The notes: a model not told the origin generated them from the letters alone. A stretch of DNA of 64,000 bases from Sclerotinia nivalis (GCA_029531795.1 JAPEIS010000013.1:1364001-1428000), one strand, 5' to 3'; counted from the first letter of the stretch, positions 13,801-26,518 are shown. Made by a program: numbers and translations.

Positions 13801-16800
13801 TCGATGTGGCTGCAAGGGAGAGAAAATATGTTTCATTATGGACGAATCAAACGTTCTGGACTCCGGTTTCTTGGAGAGAATGAACACTCTATTGGCAAAT
13901 GCTGAAGTCCCCGGTCTTTTCGAAGGTGATGAACTTGCATCGTTGATGACGGCCTGCAAAGAAGGTGCTCAGCGTCAAGGACTTCTGCTCGATTCACAGG
14001 AAGAACTCTACAAATGGTTCACTGGACAAATTGTGAAAAATCTGCATGTTGTTTTCACCATGAACCCTCCTGAAGATGGCTTGTCTTCCAAGGCTGCAAC
14101 AAGTCCTGCCCTCTTCAACCGTTGCGTACTGAATTGGTTTGGAGATTGGTCTGATCAAGCATTATTCCAAGTAGGCACAGAATTAACTCAATCCGTTGAC
14201 CTCGATCGACCAAACTTCACCGCTCCAGACAGCATTCCCGTGGCATATCGAGATCTCAGCCTGCCAGCAAACCACAGAGAGACGATAATCAATTCAATGG
14301 TATACATCCATTACTCACTACAACGTTTCAACGTCAAATTGTTGAGGCAGCAAGGCAAGGTAACATTCCTCACACCTAGACACTTCTTGGACTTCGTGGC
14401 CCAATACGTCAAACTCTACACGGAGAAGCGTGATGACCTCGAGGAGCAGCAAAGACATTTAAACGTCGGTCTGGAAAAGCTCAGAGATACTGTCGATAAA
14501 GTACGTGATCTTAGGGTCAGCTTGGCAGATAAGAAAGGTCAATTGGAACGTAAAGATGCAGAAGCCAACGAAAAGCTGCAGCGCATGGTAGCAGATCAAA
14601 GAGAGGCCGAGCAACGTAAAACAACTTCACTCGAAATTCAAGCCGCTCTTGAAATACAGGAAAAAGAAGTCGCCGAACGTCGCGAGGTTGTACTCAACGA
14701 TTTGGCCAATGCCGAACCTGCTGTTATTGAAGCTCAAAAGAGTGTCAGCAACATCAAACGACAACATTTGACTGAGGTCCGTTCCATGGGTAACCCTCCT
14801 CAGGGTGTCAAACTCGCTCTAGACTCGGTCTGTACTCTTCTCGGCCATAAGATCGAGAGTTGGAAGACAGTGCAAGGTATCATTAGAAAAGATGACTTTA
14901 TTGCCAGCATTGTCAATTATGACAACGAGAGGCAGATGACGAAGAATCTTCGTATCAAGATGCGCAACGAATTCCTTTCGAACGATGACTTTACTTACGA
15001 AAAGGTCAATCGTGCCAGTAAAGCTTGCGGACCGCTTGTTCAATGGGCTCAGGCTCAAGTCAACTATTCTGAGATTCTCGATCGTGTAGGACCACTAAGA
15101 GAGGAAGTTGGACTGCTCGAGGAGCAAGCTCTACAAACCAAAGCCGAGGCCCAAGCCATTGAGAACACTATAAACACATTGGAACAGAGTATTGCAACTT
15201 ACAAGACAGAATATGCAGCTCTTATCAGTGAAACACAAGCTATCAAGTCTGAGATGTCAAAGGTTCAATTCAAGGTTGATCGTAGTGTTCGACTACTTGA
15301 CAGTCTTTCATCTGAACGAACACGTTGGGAAGAGGGCAGCAAGTCATTCGAGACACAAATTAGTACCCTTGTGGGTGATGTCCTTGTTGCGGCCGCTTTC
15401 CTTGCATACAGTGGTCTCTATGACCAGCAATACCGAAAGAACATGATGGAAGACTGGTTACATCAACTCCATTTGTCCGGGGTCAGTTACAAACAACATA
15501 ATCCAGTCACTGAATATCTCTCAAGTGCCGATGAGCGACTAGGATGGCAACAAGATACTCTGCCAGTGGACGACCTTTGCACCGAAAACGCAATCATATT
15601 GAAACGATTCAATAGATATCCATTGATTATTGATCCTTCTGGACGCGCCACAGAATTCTTACAAAAGCAGAGCAAAGACAGAAAGCTTACAGTCACAAGT
15701 TTCTTGGATGATTCGTTTACCAAGCAATTAGAAAGTTCTCTTCGTTTCGGAAACCCTATTCTCATTCAAGATGCTGAATACCTGGATCCAATCCTTAACC
15801 ACGTTCTCAATAAAGAGTATCAAAAGACTGGTGGACGTGTTCTCATCCAGCTTGGTAAGCAAGAAATTGACTTTTCGCCCGCATTTAAGATATACCTTTC
15901 CACTAGAGATCCATCTGCAACATTTGCACCAGATATTTGCAGTCGAACAACATTTGTCAATTTCACAGTCACACAGAGCAGTTTACAAACACAGTCACTG
16001 AATGACGTCCTCAAATCTGAGCGACCTGATGTGGATGAGAGACGCTCAAATCTCATCAAATTACAGGGCGAATTCAAAGTCCATCTCAGACAGCTCGAGA
16101 AACGCTTGTTGCAAGCATTGAACGAATCTCGTGGCAACATTCTCGATGATGATAACGTCATTGAAACTCTCGAAACATTGAAGAAGGAAGCGGCGGAGAT
16201 TTCGGTGAAGATGGGTAACACTGAAGGTGTAATGGCTGAAGTCGATGAGATCACACTTCAGTATAATATCATCGCACGCTCTTGCAGTGCCATTTTCGCC
16301 GTTCTTGAACAATTACACTACCTCAACCACTTCTATCAATTCTCTCTGCAGTACTTTCTCGACATCTTCCACTCTGTCCTGAAGGGTAATAAGCGACTGG
16401 AGTCAGAAACAAACCACGATAGACGTCGCGATATAATTGTCGACGACTTGTTCGTCACCGCCTACCAGCGTACATCCCTCGGTTTGCTACAGAAAGATAA
16501 GATAACCTTAGCAATGCTTCTCGCCCAAGCAGCTCCGTACAAGATGGATAAGAGTCTTATTGATGTTATCCTGGATGAATCTGTGGTGGGTACCGATGTA
16601 TCCACGGATGGTGATAAGAAGGATGAAGTCATGGGCCATGCAATCAAACTTCCCGCTTTCAAGGGCAAACTTGAGGGCGTTTCTTCTGAATCTTGGGATC
16701 GTTTCTTATCCGAAGAATTGGCAGAGAACTTCGTTCCTCAAGTCTGGGATGACAATGTTGAAAAGAGAGACCAAGAGCTTATTTCTTTGTTACTTATCAA

Positions 16801-17953
16801 GCTTTTCCGTCTTGATCGTTTTGTTCCCGCCGCTGAACGATTTGTCACTGCAGTATTTGGCTCCGGTCTTCTTGACGTCACTGAGGATTTGAAGCAAATT
16901 GTCGAGCAAGTATCTGCAAGCCGCCCTGTTGCCCTCTGCTCTAGCCCTGGTTTCGATGCAAGTTATAAGGTCGAAAACCTCGTGGAACGATCACGAGCCG
17001 CGTGCACCAACATTGCTATGGGTTCGAATGAAGGTCTCGCCACTGCTGATAAGGCTATTAGTAACGCAGCTGCCAATGGATCCTGGGTTCTAGTCAAGAA
17101 CGTTCATTTGGCACCAACCTGGCTACAGAGTCTAGAAAAACGCATGGATTCGCTTAAGCCTCATGCAAACTTTAGGTTGTTTTTGTCAATGGAATCAAGC
17201 CCTAAAATCCCTGTCAATTTGTTGCGAGCATCCAGAGTGTTGATGTACGAGCAACCAGCTGGTGTAAGAGCTAACATGAAGGATTCCATGGCATCGCTCT
17301 CTACCAGAGGTACCAAAACTCCCGTGGAGAAAATAAGATTGTATCTTCTCTTATCATTCTTACACGCTGTTGTACAAGAACGGTTGCGATATGCTCCTAG
17401 CCTTGGATGGAAGGGTTTCTGGGAATTCAATGACAGTGATGTAAGTATTATCAATTCTTCATCTTTTGAAAAATATACTAACCAATCGTAGTATGAATGC
17501 TCCGCGTATATCATCGACACATGGGTGGAAATAGTCGCTGCGGGACGATCGAACGTGGCTCCACAAAACCTCCCTTGGGATATGCTTCGTACACTGATTG
17601 TAGAGACATACGGTGGTAAAATTGATGATGAAGGAGATTTCTCCCGTCTTACACAACTCGTTCACTCTTTCATGACTCCAGCCGCCTATGATATTGGCCA
17701 CAAATTGGTCGAAGGTATTGCAGGTGATGAATCCGAAACTGGAAACTTGGTCGTGCCAAGCGGAACCACTATGAAGGATTTCACAGATTGGGTTAAGAAG
17801 TTACCCGAGCGTGAACCGCCTACTTATTTGGGTCTGCCGGCTAATGCGGAGAAATTGTTGTTGGTGGGACAGGGCCGCAGCATGATTCAGAATCTGGGCA
17901 AGATTACTGAGATGTTGGATGAGGGTGAACAGATCATGGCGGAGGCTGCTTGA
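4813..17953 (+). CDS. DYN1: Cytoplasmic dynein heavy chain (nuclear migration motor)
   Basis: Minus-end-directed microtubule motor that moves nuclei and endosomes along hyphae. Exons 4813-5110, 5163-17440 and 17492-17953 join in frame to 4345 aa, the usual size for filamentous fungi. The tail (residues 1 to about 1400) is helical and carries the stem and linker. Six AAA modules follow, with intact P-loops in AAA1 (GPAGTGKT, residue 1933), AAA2 (GNSGSGKS, about 2228), AAA3 (GPPGSGKT, about 2593) and AAA4 (GVSGSGKT, about 2935). AAA1 Walker B is [10 protein letters not shown]. The stalk coiled coil and microtubule-binding tip lie at about 3180-3490. The third exon completes the C-terminal domain. 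An in-frame ATG at 4813 precedes a Ser/Gly-rich start. All catalytic motifs look intact. This is the nudA/DHC1 orthologue. Confidence 0.98.
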
Positions 17954-20017
17954 TAGATATCAAGTTTAATGTGAAGGAAATGGGGATGTTAGATTTCATT
18001 TGTTATAGGATGGGGGATAGAAAGATGAGATTGAGAGGCTCAGCTCTGTGGAAGAATTTCCTTTGTGGATTGTAGATTTTAGTGGAGGATGTGATATCTG
18101 ATGATGTTTGTTCATGGCATAGCACAGCATAGCTTGCAGGATGAAAGATTGAAGAATATATGGGTAGTGCAGTGCTTTGTGGTTATACACTCCGCACTAT
18201 ACCACAATTATGTATGCGTAGATCGCAAGAATATTTTCTGTCGAGCGTAGCTTTAGACCGTAGTTATGGAATTCATAGGTTCATGTTATCATGATGTTTT
18301 ATGTTCGTGGAATGTATGTTGAAGGAAATAGATTAATATGAAATGACAAGAGGGCAGGTTCCCACCAGCAGACTCATATATTGGAAATGGAGGTAAATTC
18401 TGCTATGAGCTATTCGTTCCCATAGCTCTGGGGGTAAAAAGTGATGAAAGATATTAAAATGAGATGAACGATACATAGCGACGTGTCCTGAGTGTAGTGC
18501 AAATAACAAGGGCAACCTTAGGGAGTTAAAATCGCAAGTCAATTCACTGCATGAAGGCTGCTTCACCTTACTACACATCCTCAATTTAGAGATGGCTGCT
18601 GTATGAAATTAATAAGAGTCTGCTATAGGATATTCATGTTCTAAGTGTTATCTGAAGGTCGCGATTAGAAGCGTTGTTGACCTGAAGTTGGCTGGAAGCT
18701 CGGCATCCTTCTTGGCTTGCAACTTAGACATTTTTGCCTGCTGCTTCTTCTGCACTTCCTGCACCGATATCAGCGTGAAGTTCTTAGGAAGTTCTGCATT
18801 TTTCTCGGTTCACAATGTGTATAACCATGGCTTGGCATGTTCTATGGGGCGATAAACACCCTTGCGCTGACGTTTTTTTCGGAAGGGCCTCCATAGTCGG
18901 AATTGAAAGTTTCCCATCTGGTCATAGTTAACGATCATTTGGCATGAACGATGGGACGGGATCATGTCTCCGAGATCCTCTCAAGTCGCCCACATGGGAA
19001 TTAGCGGGTCTTTGAATTTCAATATAAAGATTGAGGAACTTTCAACTTTAGCTCTCGGCTCATGAAAATAAAAGCAGGTTACCATTGGTCATCTTTTTTT
19101 CCTAATATCGAATGGGTATTTTTGAATCTCATTGCCAATTGCGTTATTCATAGCCTAGGGATTTTGCTAAGTGAAGCTTATCATTCATAGTAGTGAACAC
19201 CGTTGGCGCTAATTGGAGCTGCTAAGGAGATGGCAGGGCTGGTAATTACTAATCATTCCTTCAAGAGCTTTTTATTTTTATATGTAAGTTAGGTAACATC
19301 CTTTAGTGACGAGTACGATATGAAGGAATGTTTCTTTTCCTGTTCAAAATATCCAAAACTATAAAACAAGAACGTCTAAGTAAGATATGGGATGATCAGA
19401 ATCACCCGTTAAAATGAATTCATCCTTATTAATTTCACATTGAAAAATGTGTTGGTAAGATTACTTTCAACAGCACTCTTCGATCACTCCGCTCCGACTC
19501 ACTCACCAAAAAGTCTACTGGGTACTTATAAAGGATAATACAGCCATTCTCAAGGATGGTATGACATTTTCAAACTTACAAAGGCACCTTACTTAAAATT
19601 AACCTCCTTGTCTTTTATAACAGCGCTACGATTTGAACCAGGGATACCACTAGGTCGAATGTAGGAGTTTAATAATGCTAATTTGCAGGGACGGGGGTGA
19701 TGCGACCTGCAACAAAAGTATTTTGGATATGCTATGACGGTTAGTACAAGTTAATTATTTTTCGTGGGGATTTAGTTCAGTTTGTGGTCAGGTCTGTGGT
19801 TGCAGTGTGAAATGAAATGAAGTGAAGATGGAGATTTAGAACTTGGAAATTTGGGCCAGTATTTACGTTATAGAAGTGAGGTTCTGTAGCTCAGACTAGA
19901 CTGGATTGAGGAGTGATATGTACTGCTTTTTGCTGGAGCTGGAGTTTATTAGAGTAACATGAGTTGTTTTGGTCGGGCCATGGTGCAATTTAAATGGCCT
20001 TAAGGAAGCATAAAAAA
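17954..20017. other. Gene-poor 2-kb stretch between convergent genes
   Basis: This region holds the 3' flanks of dynein (plus) and the hydrolase (minus). The only coding-like signal is on the minus strand at about 18655-18990, described separately. The rest is AT-rich with many stop codons in all frames. A TTCAAATC box near 19635 (minus) resembles a tRNA B box but lacks a cloverleaf. Confidence 0.5.
18655..18990 (-). pseudogene. Possible relic of a coding sequence
   Basis: Read on the minus strand, this stretch has two short frames separated by a stop. The first includes FRLWRPFRKKRQRKGVYRP. The second includes ELPKNFTLISVQEVQKKQQA and then a Lys/Gln-rich helix ending DAELPANFR. The composition is protein-like (charged helix, few repeats), but there is no start, no full domain and no family I can name. 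It could be a decayed 3' gene fragment or an unrecognised exon. Confidence is low. Confidence 0.25.
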
Positions 20018-22323
20018 TCACAACAACTTCAACAGTTCTTCCAATGCCCACTCTAACTCATCATCTCTTTCGGTTTTCGCATCCATTCCCTCGACTGGAA
20101 TTCCAAATGGTATAAAATCAGGCTCGCACACCGTGCCATTTGATGGTAGAATACCGGTTTGAAAATATGCGAGACGATGTTTGGCAGTGCATTTTGACGG
20201 GCAGGATGCTGAGGTATGCTGAATGGTTTGATAAGCTGTTAAATTCTTGGATCTTGTGATGGTAACAACTTACGCCATAAGAATTCTGGACTAGAACAGA
20301 AGAGCCGGGGAAAAAGTTTGAGTTGTAAATTGCACTTCCCAAAGGTGTAATGTTGTCTGCTGAGTTGCCGATGAACAGGATTGGATGACTGGTGTTTTGC
20401 TCAAATGGACCTTTTGAATGCATCTAATTAGCATTCTTGTCAAACAGAACGCTTGGTGTAACTAGGAATGCTTACCAACAAGATTCCATTTTGTCCTTGA
20501 CGTCCACCCGGCACATAAAAGGCGAATATTGAACATAACCGACGCGGACAACGGACTTTTTCTCTTCAATCCTTCCTCGTACTTTATCATAACCTCCAAA
20601 CTATCTTTATCAACATCGGAGTCACCTTCTCCACACTTCACATATGTTGCTGCGTCGCCATTTCCAACTGCTTCTAATGGCCAACCAGATTTCTCTTCGC
20701 ACGCAGGTGAGTCGCAACCACATTCAAAATTGGGAGGTATGTATCCATGAGCTATTGCCATTTTTAAGAATGGTACACCGTCATCGGCTTCGAGTGCAGC
20801 CAAGGCTTCGGCTAATTGAGGAAAGACGAGCAAAGGTTGATATAGCGAGTATATTACTGCATTTTTCACTTCTGAATATGTGATGACTTTTGGTCGGGTA
20901 ATCCCCAAGGACTTCAACTCCATTGTGTTGTTTGCGGTAGGGAAGACTTGTAATGGGTACTTTCGAAGCTTGGTGTAGATACATTCGAGCCGTTCTTGAA
21001 TTGCTGCTGGTGTTGCATCATGAAACGCACAATTATCTGGACCGGCTTTGTGACATAGGTCAAAGAACGCGAGCATTACTTTGTCGGTATCATCAATATA
21101 GTGGATTCCGGTTCCATTGTACCATTCTGAATAATTGACGTTTCCTAAAAGAATTTTAGCAAGGCTTCCATTGTTCAAAGCCTGGAAGACAGACCGTCAT
21201 TTACTAATCGCTCAATCTTATCTGGGTACATTGCTGCAAAAGTTCCTCCGATCACTGTGCCATAGCTTAAACCCCAATATCTCAACTTTTCATATCCGAG
21301 CTTATTGAGTATCTCCAACATATCCCTTGCTACAGAAGCTGTTCCCACAAATCGTGATAAATCACCAATTGTGGCTTCACAATTCTTAGACTCGACACTC
21401 TGACGTGCATAAAGATCATATATCATTCCTGGATGTGAGTCGACGAGACCGAGACCTTGAATTCCCCAGATTCTTTCTTCCTGTGGCCCATTCCAACAAT
21501 GTGCAGAAGGGGTGGTAGCGCCAACTTTGTATAGAGTCAATACAACATCTTACTATCACATCACATTGGTGCTACAACTTACTTCCGCGAGGATCGAATC
21601 CGATAAGATCCTATTCCGGCCGTTAACAACTTGATTTTAGTCTTAATGTCGCTTACAACAGGACTCACATGGTTAGCTCCAACAGCCACATGGATGGCCT
21701 TCCCAAGATCTTTCACAGTGCCTACACCGGATCCACCCGGCCCTCCTGGATTAATGAATAGAGGTCCTTTATAATCCACACATGATGTTGCATTTTTTCT
21801 CAATACGGCCAAAACAACTCTTGATGAATTGGTAGGTTCTAGCCAATCTAATGGAACTTATATTCAGAATGGATGATGAGCTTATGGTGAATGAATCAAT
21901 AGACACGGTAGTCCCTACCTCTAATCTTGCACAGTCAAATTCATCAAAGCACTGGTGCCAGATCAATTCCCGGGATGGCTTGATCTAATATGACGTTCTA
22001 TTAGTTCTGTCTGATTTTAGCAATACAAAAACCCTTACTGATTCCCAAGACCAACCGTCTTTACCAAGTACGGACTGTTCATCGGATGTGCTCTTATCTT
22101 GTGCACGTGGTAAGAAGCAATACATCCAAAATGTCAGCAAGCCAGTCATTAGTAACCTTCTGATCCATTTCTTTCGCAAGCCTTGTTCGGGCCGCACCAT
22201 CAGTGGCTTCTCATCATGCTGAGATTTTAGATGATATGCGCCATCCTTTTCGTTTCCGAGTAAGGAATCACACACTCTCTGTTTTTCTCGCCCGGATAAA
22301 TCATCATACTCTTGCTGTCCCAT
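20018..22323 (-). CDS. Membrane-anchored alpha/beta hydrolase with TAP-like C-terminus (peptidase S33 family)
   Basis: Probable secretory-pathway serine hydrolase related to tripeptidyl-aminopeptidase-like enzymes. Eight exons can be traced: 22323-22039, 21984-21919, 21856-21669, 21610-21583, 21524-21195, 21144-20476, 20410-20274 and 20218-20018, about 634 aa. A type II signal anchor (LLMTGLLTFWMYCFLP) lies at about residues 57-72. Next come CFDEFDCARLE, the oxyanion-type loop NPGGPGGSG, NHDLIGFDPRG, and the nucleophile motif GLSYG. The TAP-like C-terminal domain has CAGWTS, the acid in FIGNSADNITP and the His in NSYGH. Junction 2/3 is odd: donor phase 0 (after GAG at 21919) and the only acceptor that gives the expected PLDWLEPTN are one base out of register. 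This may be a frameshift, a sequence error or atypical splicing. The substrate is unknown. Confidence 0.82.
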
Positions 22324-23016
22324 ATTTGCGCTTCAACTAAAATATATCCTCGTCATCGCAAGGCGGATCAGACAGCATCAAAATTTCAAAGCGACGACGA
22401 TTTGCTCATTAAGCGAGTAAACAGGGGAGTATTAATCTAGTTTGCATGATTGGTTGCACATTGACAGCAGTGGGATGGACCCTGAGATTACCACTTCTTC
22501 GGATCCGCTTCTTTCCCCCGGACGGCATCAATTAAAGCTCCGTTCTGCTTGATGAAACAGTCCTTTGGTGCTTTTTAGATGAGAAAGCTGAGGATTTCAT
22601 TTTGAGGATATTGGTAGAGCTACCTCTTTTTAATATTGATGCTCCTCTTTTCTTCTAAAGTAGACACGTAAGGTAGGAGATAAAAAGAAAACCTTCAGTT
22701 TGATATCTTCAGAATTCACGTTGTACAAAAGCGGTTAGCTTCGGTTTCTTATCATTACCGCTGTGAAAGCTTTCACCGATAAGCTTATTTTCAATTGCTT
22801 TTTTATTCACTGCGATTTCGGCCTCCGCTCAAGAAACTTTCAATGTGCGGAGATACAATTTTTGTTCACTAGGATCTTATATCATATAAGTCTCTTCTAA
22901 GCAATTGTTTGCTTCTTATACATAATTATAAATTTCCAATTGATACTTCTCTATTTCTCTACCTCTCCTTCATTCTTTTACACAGACGTTGATTGATTGT
23001 TCATGTTATTTTCTTT
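22324..23016. promoter_or_regulatory. Divergent promoter region, hydrolase/carrier-like gene
   Basis: This 690-nt AT-rich spacer lies between divergent starts. The part next to the plus-strand gene is rich in TTC/CTT, as is common in fungal 5' leaders. No specific operator was recognised. Confidence 0.45.
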
Positions 23017-23974
23017 ATGAAATCCGAAGGCTCAGAAAACATGGAGTCACCAAAATCCCCTTTGAAAATTGATAATCCAAAGACTGTGACTAGAAGTCCT
23101 GAGCTCGCAGAACCTATAGCAGAACCTGGAGAATGGAATACAAAGAACCTGACGTACAGACTGGGTGTGGATTTTGTATCTGGTGCTACCGCTGCAACTA
23201 TGGTTGCGCCAATTATCACGATCATTGATAAGTAAGTATCAATTCTCTGACTCTTGCGCCAAATGCTAATATTATAATAGAGCTATCATGCAAAATGCTT
23301 CAGGTCAAGCTACACTCAAAGACTCATTGCGATCATCCCTCAAGAACTTAGTTCTCCGGCCTCATAATCTACTCTTCTCGAAACCCTTCGCTTTGATATG
23401 TATGTTATATGGAGGCACATACTTGACAGCGAATACCCTCGATACTGTTACATCTACTATACACAATAAGCCCGCTTCCACAGTCACATCTGGAACCTCG
23501 AAATTCGTTGCAAGTTCGACTGCAAATATTGGATTGTGCCTTTTCAAAGATCAAACATTCGCCCGTTTGTTTGGTCCCTCAGGTCCACCGAGACCGGTAC
23601 CTTTTCCCTCATATATACTTTTCACCGCTCGCGATTGTCTCACAATTTTTGCTTCATTCAATATCCCGCCAATGCTTGGTCCAGTCATCAACAAGAGTCT
23701 GTCCGAAGAAGTACAAAAATCGATAAGCGGACAAACGATTTCGCAATTTTTAGCACCGGCTTCCGTACAGCTTATAAGTACGCCTATGCATTTATTGGGC
23801 TTGGATTTATATAATAGAGGGCAAGGTGTTAGTTGGGCGGACAGATGGAGCATCGTGAAGAAGAATTGGGGAGTAAGTGCTGCGGCTAGGATATGTAGGA
23901 TTGTGCCTGCATTCGGTGTGGGAGGAGTTGTCAATAGGAAGGTTAGGGAAGGATTGATGAATCGTTTGGAGTAG
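23017..23974 (+). CDS. Mitochondrial-carrier-like multi-pass membrane protein, conserved in fungi
   Basis: Exons 23017-23231 and 23281-23974 join in phase 2 to 302 aa; a second in-frame ATG at 23041 is an equally possible start. After a hydrophilic N-terminus the protein has several weak membrane helices (LGVDFVSGATAATMVAPIIT; LICMLYGGTYLTANTLDT; PSYILFTARDCLTIFASFN; ARICRIVPAFGVGGVVN). The layout resembles SLC25-type carriers of about 300 aa. However, the classic P-x-[DE]-x-x-[KR] signatures are not clear, so it may be an atypical carrier or a non-transporting relative. Mitochondrial location is inferred. The transported substrate cannot be told from sequence. Confidence 0.75.
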
Positions 23975-25219
23975 GTGGTACGAATTCGCAATCATAGAGC
24001 GCATTGAGTTTGTTCGCATGGTATGAGAAGGGCAAGTGATTTGTTCGGATACTGAAAATGGTCGCATAATGGAGACACATTATGGATGGATATACAAGCT
24101 ATCAAGAAATCATGGACCAGACGATGCATTTGCAAGGCGTTAAGGCATATAGATTGGAAATACGTTTCATACGTATATGACGGCGCGATTAGAGCGAATA
24201 TGGAGCATGGATTTTAAGTCTCTGAAGAGAGCAAGCCAGCTTTAGTATACAGTTATGTACTAATACATAAAAAAGACGGACAACGTCATCTACAACCCAA
24301 TTCCACTCTACTCATCTTATTTCATGTTTTGTTCCTGTCATTGATTATTTACCAATCTCTGGATTTTCAATGATTCGATATTGAAATCTGCCACACAACT
24401 AAATTCTGCAGTTGTTGACTTCTGCATCAATTTCTTCATGTTTGCTTTTCTCATTCCACTTTATGATCAATACCTTGCTCACCAAACTTCCTCCAGTATC
24501 TAGATGATTGCACGGTTGGGAGAGATCACACAGATCTAGTTTCGAATATCAACATTTTGACTCCCTGAAAGTTATCCTATATCCTATGTCAAGATAACCA
24601 TTCTTTGATAGGTTACTGGCTGGGTAATTTCTTGGTCAAGTGACCGACTGCATTACATTTCTAGTTTCTGATGAATTTCATCTCTGGGAATATAATGTTT
24701 TTGTGGTTTGGGATATAACTGGTATGTATCAGTGGAGGTTGTTCAGTTTAGGGTTTGATTTGCTTATTTTGTTCTTGTTTTTTGGGTTTGTGCTTTTGCT
24801 TGTGTGTGTGTTGATTTTGGGAAAAGTTATTTAGTTTGTGGGTTTGTTGTACCAGGACATGCATGGGTAGGCGTATTGTGCAAGTGGAGAGGATGAGGAT
24901 GGTGGTGTTTATATGTGTATTTAGGTAGTATATCTTTTTTCATCCTATAATCTTAGAAATGATCGGTTTCCTCGATTGGTTTTTGGGTTCTTTGATCTAG
25001 TATGGCATGCAATCGAAACCTGGGCGGAAAGGAGGGAAGCTGGGTAGAGTGATAGATGGGGTTAAGAATGCTTGATGCTATTAGTTATCTATACATCACT
25101 AAACGAGATCTACCATATTGTGTAGCTTACGCTTACTAGTAGTTCTCTTGAAGTGAATAGGTCTTGACGTCAGGGTGCTGCAAGAATCAAGAAGTGAATA
25201 GCACTTGGTTTCAAAAAGG

Positions 25220-25383
25220 ATTTTGGTTGCACATCTACAATCTCAATTCATCATTTTTATTGGCTTATGATGTTTACATTTATTTTCTGAAAATTTTGGA
25301 TAGTGAATTTTAGGCGAAGTTGAAACAGAAGTTTAGCTGGGTGAATAGGGTTGGAGTAGAAATGAAAGTTTTGTTGCATATCT
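25220..25383. repeat. Two solitary copies of the MITE-terminus motif (reverse orientation)
   Basis: The motif ttttggttgcacatct (from about 25220) and the closer match agttttgttgcatatct (25367-25383) repeat the right-hand terminus of the element at 25753-25867, about 145 nt apart. Matching left ends are not evident, so these may be remnants. Confidence 0.5.
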
Positions 25384-25752
25384 ATAATTGGTATTTATGA
25401 TTTGATGTATTGGAATCCGGCCAAAGCATGGCGCGTTTTTGATCATCTATAGCTTGATCTTAGAACTGGATTGAGGCCGTTGGCCACCAAGAGATGGCGA
25501 GGAATGAAGTATTGTTATCAAATTAGGGTAGGATTACCAAGCAATGGCATTGTATTTATTGTCTTGTGGCATATGCCATGTTAGAGTGCCTAGGTAGAAA
25601 GAAGGAAGAAGTATCAAACGTTGGCATAACCTTAAAGTGAGATGGTGCTGCCAAAGCATGGCAGAGCACCACAGACTGACCCCAAACCAAGATATGGCGA
25701 CAGGTTGGCGGCAGACTGAATTGATGAAGTAAACAATTACATTCCGAAATTC

Positions 25753-25867
25753 AGACACACAACAAAACTCTTCAATTACAAAATACAACCTATCACAGCT
25801 ATATTACATGTCAGACGAGAGTATCTTACATTGAATCTCTCTATTCATAAAGTTTTGTTGCATATCT
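25753..25867. mobile_element. MITE-like element A, 115 bp with 17-bp terminal inverted repeats
   Basis: The left end reads agacacacaacaaaact and the right end agttttgttgcatatct. The reverse complement of the right end differs from the left at only three transition positions, and the inner 10 bp match perfectly. There is no coding capacity. A second copy at 26519-26644 shares the termini and an internal cctatcacag at the same offset (36 nt from the left end), which shows that this is a dispersed repeat family. Confidence 0.65.
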
Positions 25868-25954
25868 ACAAGTTTCTGCCAATAATTGGTGAGGAATAGG
25901 ATGAAGATGATTTACGGTAGAATCTATATAGTAATTTTCGAAAATATTTCTCCG

Positions 25955-26222
25955 TTTGTTTTAGTGCCGCGCTATTTCTCCCGCGGCTCATCTAAGTGGC
26001 CTGTTCATTTTAGTGTCGCGCTAATTCTCACATTGCACACTTTAGTGCTGTACTATATCTCGCGTATTTTAGCACCACGCTATTTCTCCCATCGTTCATT
26101 TAAGTGGTCGGTTCATTTTAGAGTGGCGCTATTTCTCCCGCCGCTCATTTTAGTGATCTCTATTCGCTTTAGTGTCGCGCTATTTGCTCATTTTAGTGTC
26201 ACGCTATTTCTCCTACCGTACC
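25955..26222. repeat. Degenerate tandem array, about 8 copies
   Basis: About eight imperfect copies of a unit like ttttagtgtcgcgctatttc followed by tcccgc-c-gctca. Copies start near 25959, 26007, 26040, 26065, 26113, 26149, 26169 and 26193. Units vary from about 20 to 48 nt and differ by substitutions, many of them C/T or G/A. The long frame that runs across it is a translation of the repeat, not a gene. Confidence 0.7.
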
Positions 26223-26518
26223 TTCTCGCTAATGAATATGGCTATACAGTATTTATTTGTATTGAGCCAGAGCATTGCGGCTACCCTAGCTTCAATCATA
26301 TATTCCAAGTTGTTTTCGCTATGGTATGGTCCTAAAGGTTGGTCTTCTATCATTGGAGAACCATGAGATTGTGGATTTGAAATTTTCATTGAAATCTTGA
26401 AGTTTGGCTCTCAACACATGACTGCCAGAGTATAGCTACAATAGTATGCCTATCAAGACCGAATTCAAGACTTGGGTAAACTAACCTGATTGATTATAAA
26501 CTAATGAAAATCAAATAC

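Noticed and set aside
19620..19720. tRNA-like B box (TTCAAATC) on the minus strand
   Set aside because: No T-arm pairing, no anticodon arm and an A-box-like word too close to the B box; no cloverleaf can be folded.
24640..24834. Hydrophobic short frame resembling a membrane protein
   Set aside because: Runs of Phe/Leu/Val come from T/G-rich DNA, and there is no splice or family support.
25886..26335. Open frame of about 149 codons across the tandem array
   Set aside because: The peptide simply repeats with the DNA array and no family features are visible.
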